NCBI GenBank assembly: GCA_913056235.1
Contig: CAJXMW010000001.1
Span: 1,240,001-1,304,000 of the forward strand
Length of the DNA: 64,000 nucleotides
DNA from: an uncultured Fodinibius sp.
GTDB lineage: Bacteria; Bacteroidota; Rhodothermia; Balneolales; Balneolaceae
Direction: 5' to 3'
Shown here: one piece after another, positions 62,566 through 64,000 of the stretch
Layout: the number at the start of each line of letters is the position of its first letter
Position numbering within the stretch: position 1 is the stretch's first letter
Position numbers and translations under genes: made by a program
Notes under the pieces: model-generated
Told to the model about the DNA's origin: nothing
The model's database searches: none
The model's input: only the letters and a program-made list of their open reading frames with translations

Positions 62566-62976
62566 GTGGAAGAAATTGAACAAGACATCCTACAGGAAAA
62601 TATTCAGTATTTACTCGATGAATATTATGACGGGAACGTTTCAAAAATGCAGCGCCAAACAGGAGCGAATCGCTCTGTCATATCTGAGCTAAAGAATGGC
62701 AGTAAAAATGAAGTCAACAGCTCGACGTTACGTCATTTTGCCCAGGCAGGGATCAACATCAATTGGCTATTGACCGGGGTAGGACCTCATTTTGTGATCG
62801 GCAATGAAGAGGAGCTGAAAACCGAGCTGAAGCAAAAGCAGTTGCTTGAGAATAGGATGGCTGAGATCAAAGAATTGGTGTCAGAAATTGATCAGCAGCT
62901 GGAGGAACATCCAGAGCTAAAGTTGGATCCGGATGTTATGTCAGCTTTGTTGGACTTGCTGAAAAGAGCAATATAG
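62566..62976 (+). CDS. CI-like phage repressor (no peptidase domain)
   Basis: 136 residues. The N-terminal helix-turn-helix (NVSKMQRQTGANRSVISELKNG) is followed by the phrase ININWLLTGVGPHF typical of phage repressor N-domains. The rest is a coiled coil (about 85-135) for dimerisation, and the LexA-like peptidase domain is missing. The GTG start follows AAGGA by 8 bases. It is the only plus-strand gene in the block and divergent from the early operon, so it most likely maintains lysogeny. Confidence 0.75.
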   Translation: MEEIEQDILQENIQYLLDEYYDGNVSKMQRQTGANRSVISELKNGSKNEVNSSTLRHFAQAGININWLLTGVGPHFVIGNEEELKTELKQKQLLENRMAEIKELVSEIDQQLEEHPELKLDPDVMSALLDLLKRAI

Positions 62977-62991
62977 CATCTAATGGTGATG

Positions 62992-63273
62992 CTAGCCGTT
63001 CTGTTTGAACATTCGTTCTATTACACGCCGCTCAAAGTATTTTCGACGCGCCCCGGCCTGAAAGCTTGGAATATGCTTTTTATGACCCGGAAGGAAATTG
63101 CTCCGGTTTAAGATCGTGCGGTGCGAGATTCCAAACTCGGCCTGAATTTCTTGCGCCGTCATATATTTCGATTTATCAGGTTTGACCATGATGGAGTCTA
63201 AAACAAAATCCAGCTTGGCTTCTAGGGTAGCGATTGTCTGGAGAAGAGAATCCTTGGGGTCTTGTGCTGTCAT
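62992..63273 (-). CDS. excisionase-like helix-turn-helix protein
   Basis: I take the ATG at 63273 (MTAQDPKDSLLQ; AAGGAA lies 7 bases upstream), giving 93 residues instead of the ORF-track 114. The C-terminal MTAQEIQAEFGISHRTILNR ... RRKYFERRVIERMF is an AlpA/excisionase-type winged helix. Located just downstream of the integrase gene on the same strand, it probably directs excision. Confidence 0.65.
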   Translation of the reverse strand: MTAQDPKDSLLQTIATLEAKLDFVLDSIMVKPDKSKYMTAQEIQAEFGISHRTILNRSNFLPGHKKHIPSFQAGARRKYFERRVIERMFKQNG

Positions 63274-63364
63274 GATATTCCTTTGCTGCGATATTTTTTG
63301 CCGCAAAAAGAAATGACTTTTCAGAATAAAATGCACTTTTTAAATCAACATTTTTTAAAAAATT

Positions 63365-64000
63365 TTAATCTTTCACTTCAGTGATAAGTCCATTGCGATT
63401 TGCCGTATTGAGCAAGTCATTAGCAACCAGGTGGACATATTTGTTGGTTACCTCTAAACTTTTGTGTCCTAGCATATTTTTTACCTCAATCACATTGAAT
63501 CCGTTGCGAAGCAGGAAGGTAGCACAGGAATGCCGGAGGCCGTGAAAGTGTATTGAATCTTTTAGTTTCGCCTCTTCGGTTGCATAATATTTGAACCGTT
63601 TTGATACATAACCCCCTCTGAGAGCTTTCTCACCACCGGGTACTGACATTGGACTTGTGAAAACGAGTCCCTTCTTAGGATTACCGTTGAACTCTTTCCA
63701 TCGTTTAAGCTCGGTATATAGTTTATCAAAAATGGGTACCGTGCGTTCGTATCCGTTTTTTGTGTCGGTAACTCTGAGAAATCGATCTTTGATATTTACA
63801 TGCTCCCACCGAAGCTGAATAATTTCCTTTCTACGTAGGCCGGTATAAAAAGCTAGCGTAATAAGTGGGATAAACCAGTGTTGTTTCTGCTGATCCGTTG
63901 AAATTGCTCCCGACTCTTGGTGCTTTTTCTGATACGCTTTAAACTTTTTAAAGATGTAGTTGAGTTGTTCCTCATCGATAATTTTATCAACAAGGTTATC
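63365..64000 (-). CDS. tyrosine recombinase/integrase (N-terminus beyond window)
   Basis: The frame is open from the window edge to 63365; the ORF-track entry (63365-63649) is only its last part. Catalytic features are visible: FYTGLRRKEIIQLRWEHV (first Arg), HFHGLRHSCATFLL (HxxR), and LGHKSLEVTNKYVHL with the nucleophilic Tyr. It is a phage-type integrase and lacks the extra helix region expected of IntI, so it is not the missing integron integrase. It should insert the provirus at an attachment site beyond the window. Confidence 0.9.
   Translation of the reverse strand, partial: DNLVDKIIDEEQLNYIFKKFKAYQKKHQESGAISTDQQKQHWFIPLITLAFYTGLRRKEIIQLRWEHVNIKDRFLRVTDTKNGYERTVPIFDKLYTELKRWKEFNGNPKKGLVFTSPMSVPGGEKALRGGYVSKRFKYYATEEAKLKDSIHFHGLRHSCATFLLRNGFNVIEVKNMLGHKSLEVTNKYVHLVANDLLNTANRNGLITEVKD

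Larger units (their letters stand above)
19100..64000. mobile_element. integrated tailless-virus-like provirus with accessory cargo (right end outside window)
   Basis: From just after the gspF terminator to beyond the right edge, almost all genes belong to an integrated element. It comprises a minus-strand virion/lysis block (19.1-40.4 kb), a cargo block of integron cassettes and defence-like genes (40.8-58.1 kb), and a replication/lysogeny block (58.2-64 kb) ending in a tyrosine recombinase. No terminase, portal, tail or capsid protease was recognised. Many virion-block proteins are tail-anchored in a membrane. Known membrane-containing tailless phages such as SSIP-1 have genomes near 44 kb, comparable to this span. 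The left attachment site is probably within 19.03-19.14 kb, but its sequence was not identified. Confidence 0.65.

Noticed and set aside
63365-64000. Right-edge tyrosine recombinase as the missing integron integrase
   Set aside because: It is clustered with an excisionase-like gene, a repressor and replication genes, far from the array, and its visible sequence looks like a phage-type integrase.
1-64000. CRISPR array, tRNA or rRNA genes
   Set aside because: No regularly spaced repeat-spacer pattern, tRNA cloverleaf or rRNA stretch was noticed on reading; small RNAs cannot be excluded by eye.

Overview
The window looks like a chromosomal segment of a Bacteroidota-related, probably Balneolota/Rhodothermota-type bacterium with moderate GC. 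This rests on gene content only: RHS-tip cassettes, a compact secretion/pilus locus, and a provirus whose gene style recalls the membrane-containing Salisaeta phage SSIP-1. No rRNA, tRNA or other strict taxonomic marker was seen, so the assignment is an inference.

Layout. (1) 1-5.5 kb: an RHS/YD-repeat polymorphic toxin with signal peptide, a small membrane protein that may be its immunity partner, and an orphan RHS tip carrying a second C-terminus and a second small membrane protein. (2) 5.5-8.8 kb, minus strand: one very large helical protein of unknown function. (3) 9.1-19.0 kb, plus strand: a compact type II secretion/type IV pilus-like operon (ATPase, secretin, PilM-PilN-like fusion, PilO-like, GspC-like, major pseudopilin, prepilin peptidase, minor pseudopilins, platform protein), closed by a hairpin terminator. 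(4) 19.1 kb to beyond the right edge: an integrated element, read here as a provirus. The minus-strand block at 19.1-40.4 kb encodes virion and lysis functions. No terminase, portal or tail gene was recognised. Instead there are ten proteins with a C-terminal membrane anchor, a membrane-anchored transglycosylase, a pair of neighbouring beta-rich capsid candidates, a RecA-like ATPase, and a 2416-residue polyvalent protein that fuses a RelA/SpoT-type domain to a DarB-like methyltransferase-helicase. The right end (58.2-64 kb) holds replication genes, an iteron-like array, a repressor/regulator switch, an excisionase-like protein and a tyrosine recombinase cut by the window edge.

(5) Between virion and replication modules lie about 18 kb of cargo. 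At 40.8-47.5 kb there is an integron-like array of plus-strand gene cassettes separated by about 70-135 bp imperfect palindromes with attC-like ends and no integron integrase (a CALIN). Two cassette proteins carry HEPN-like Rx4H motifs. At 47.5-58.1 kb, on the minus strand, follow a Fic protein flanked by paired repeats, an AbiEi-type antitoxin next to a collapsed AbiEii remnant, and a tight gene series: type IIG restriction-modification enzyme (with an in-frame amber stop), STAS-HATPase protein, STAS-winged-helix protein, ubiquitin-like protein, E2-E1 fusion and JAMM peptidase.

Most notable are the apparently tailless membrane provirus, its cargo of integron cassettes, and the STAS/HATPase plus ubiquitin-like conjugation operon, which may be an undescribed composite defence or regulatory system. 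All functions are inferred from motifs and context read by eye; no database search was run.
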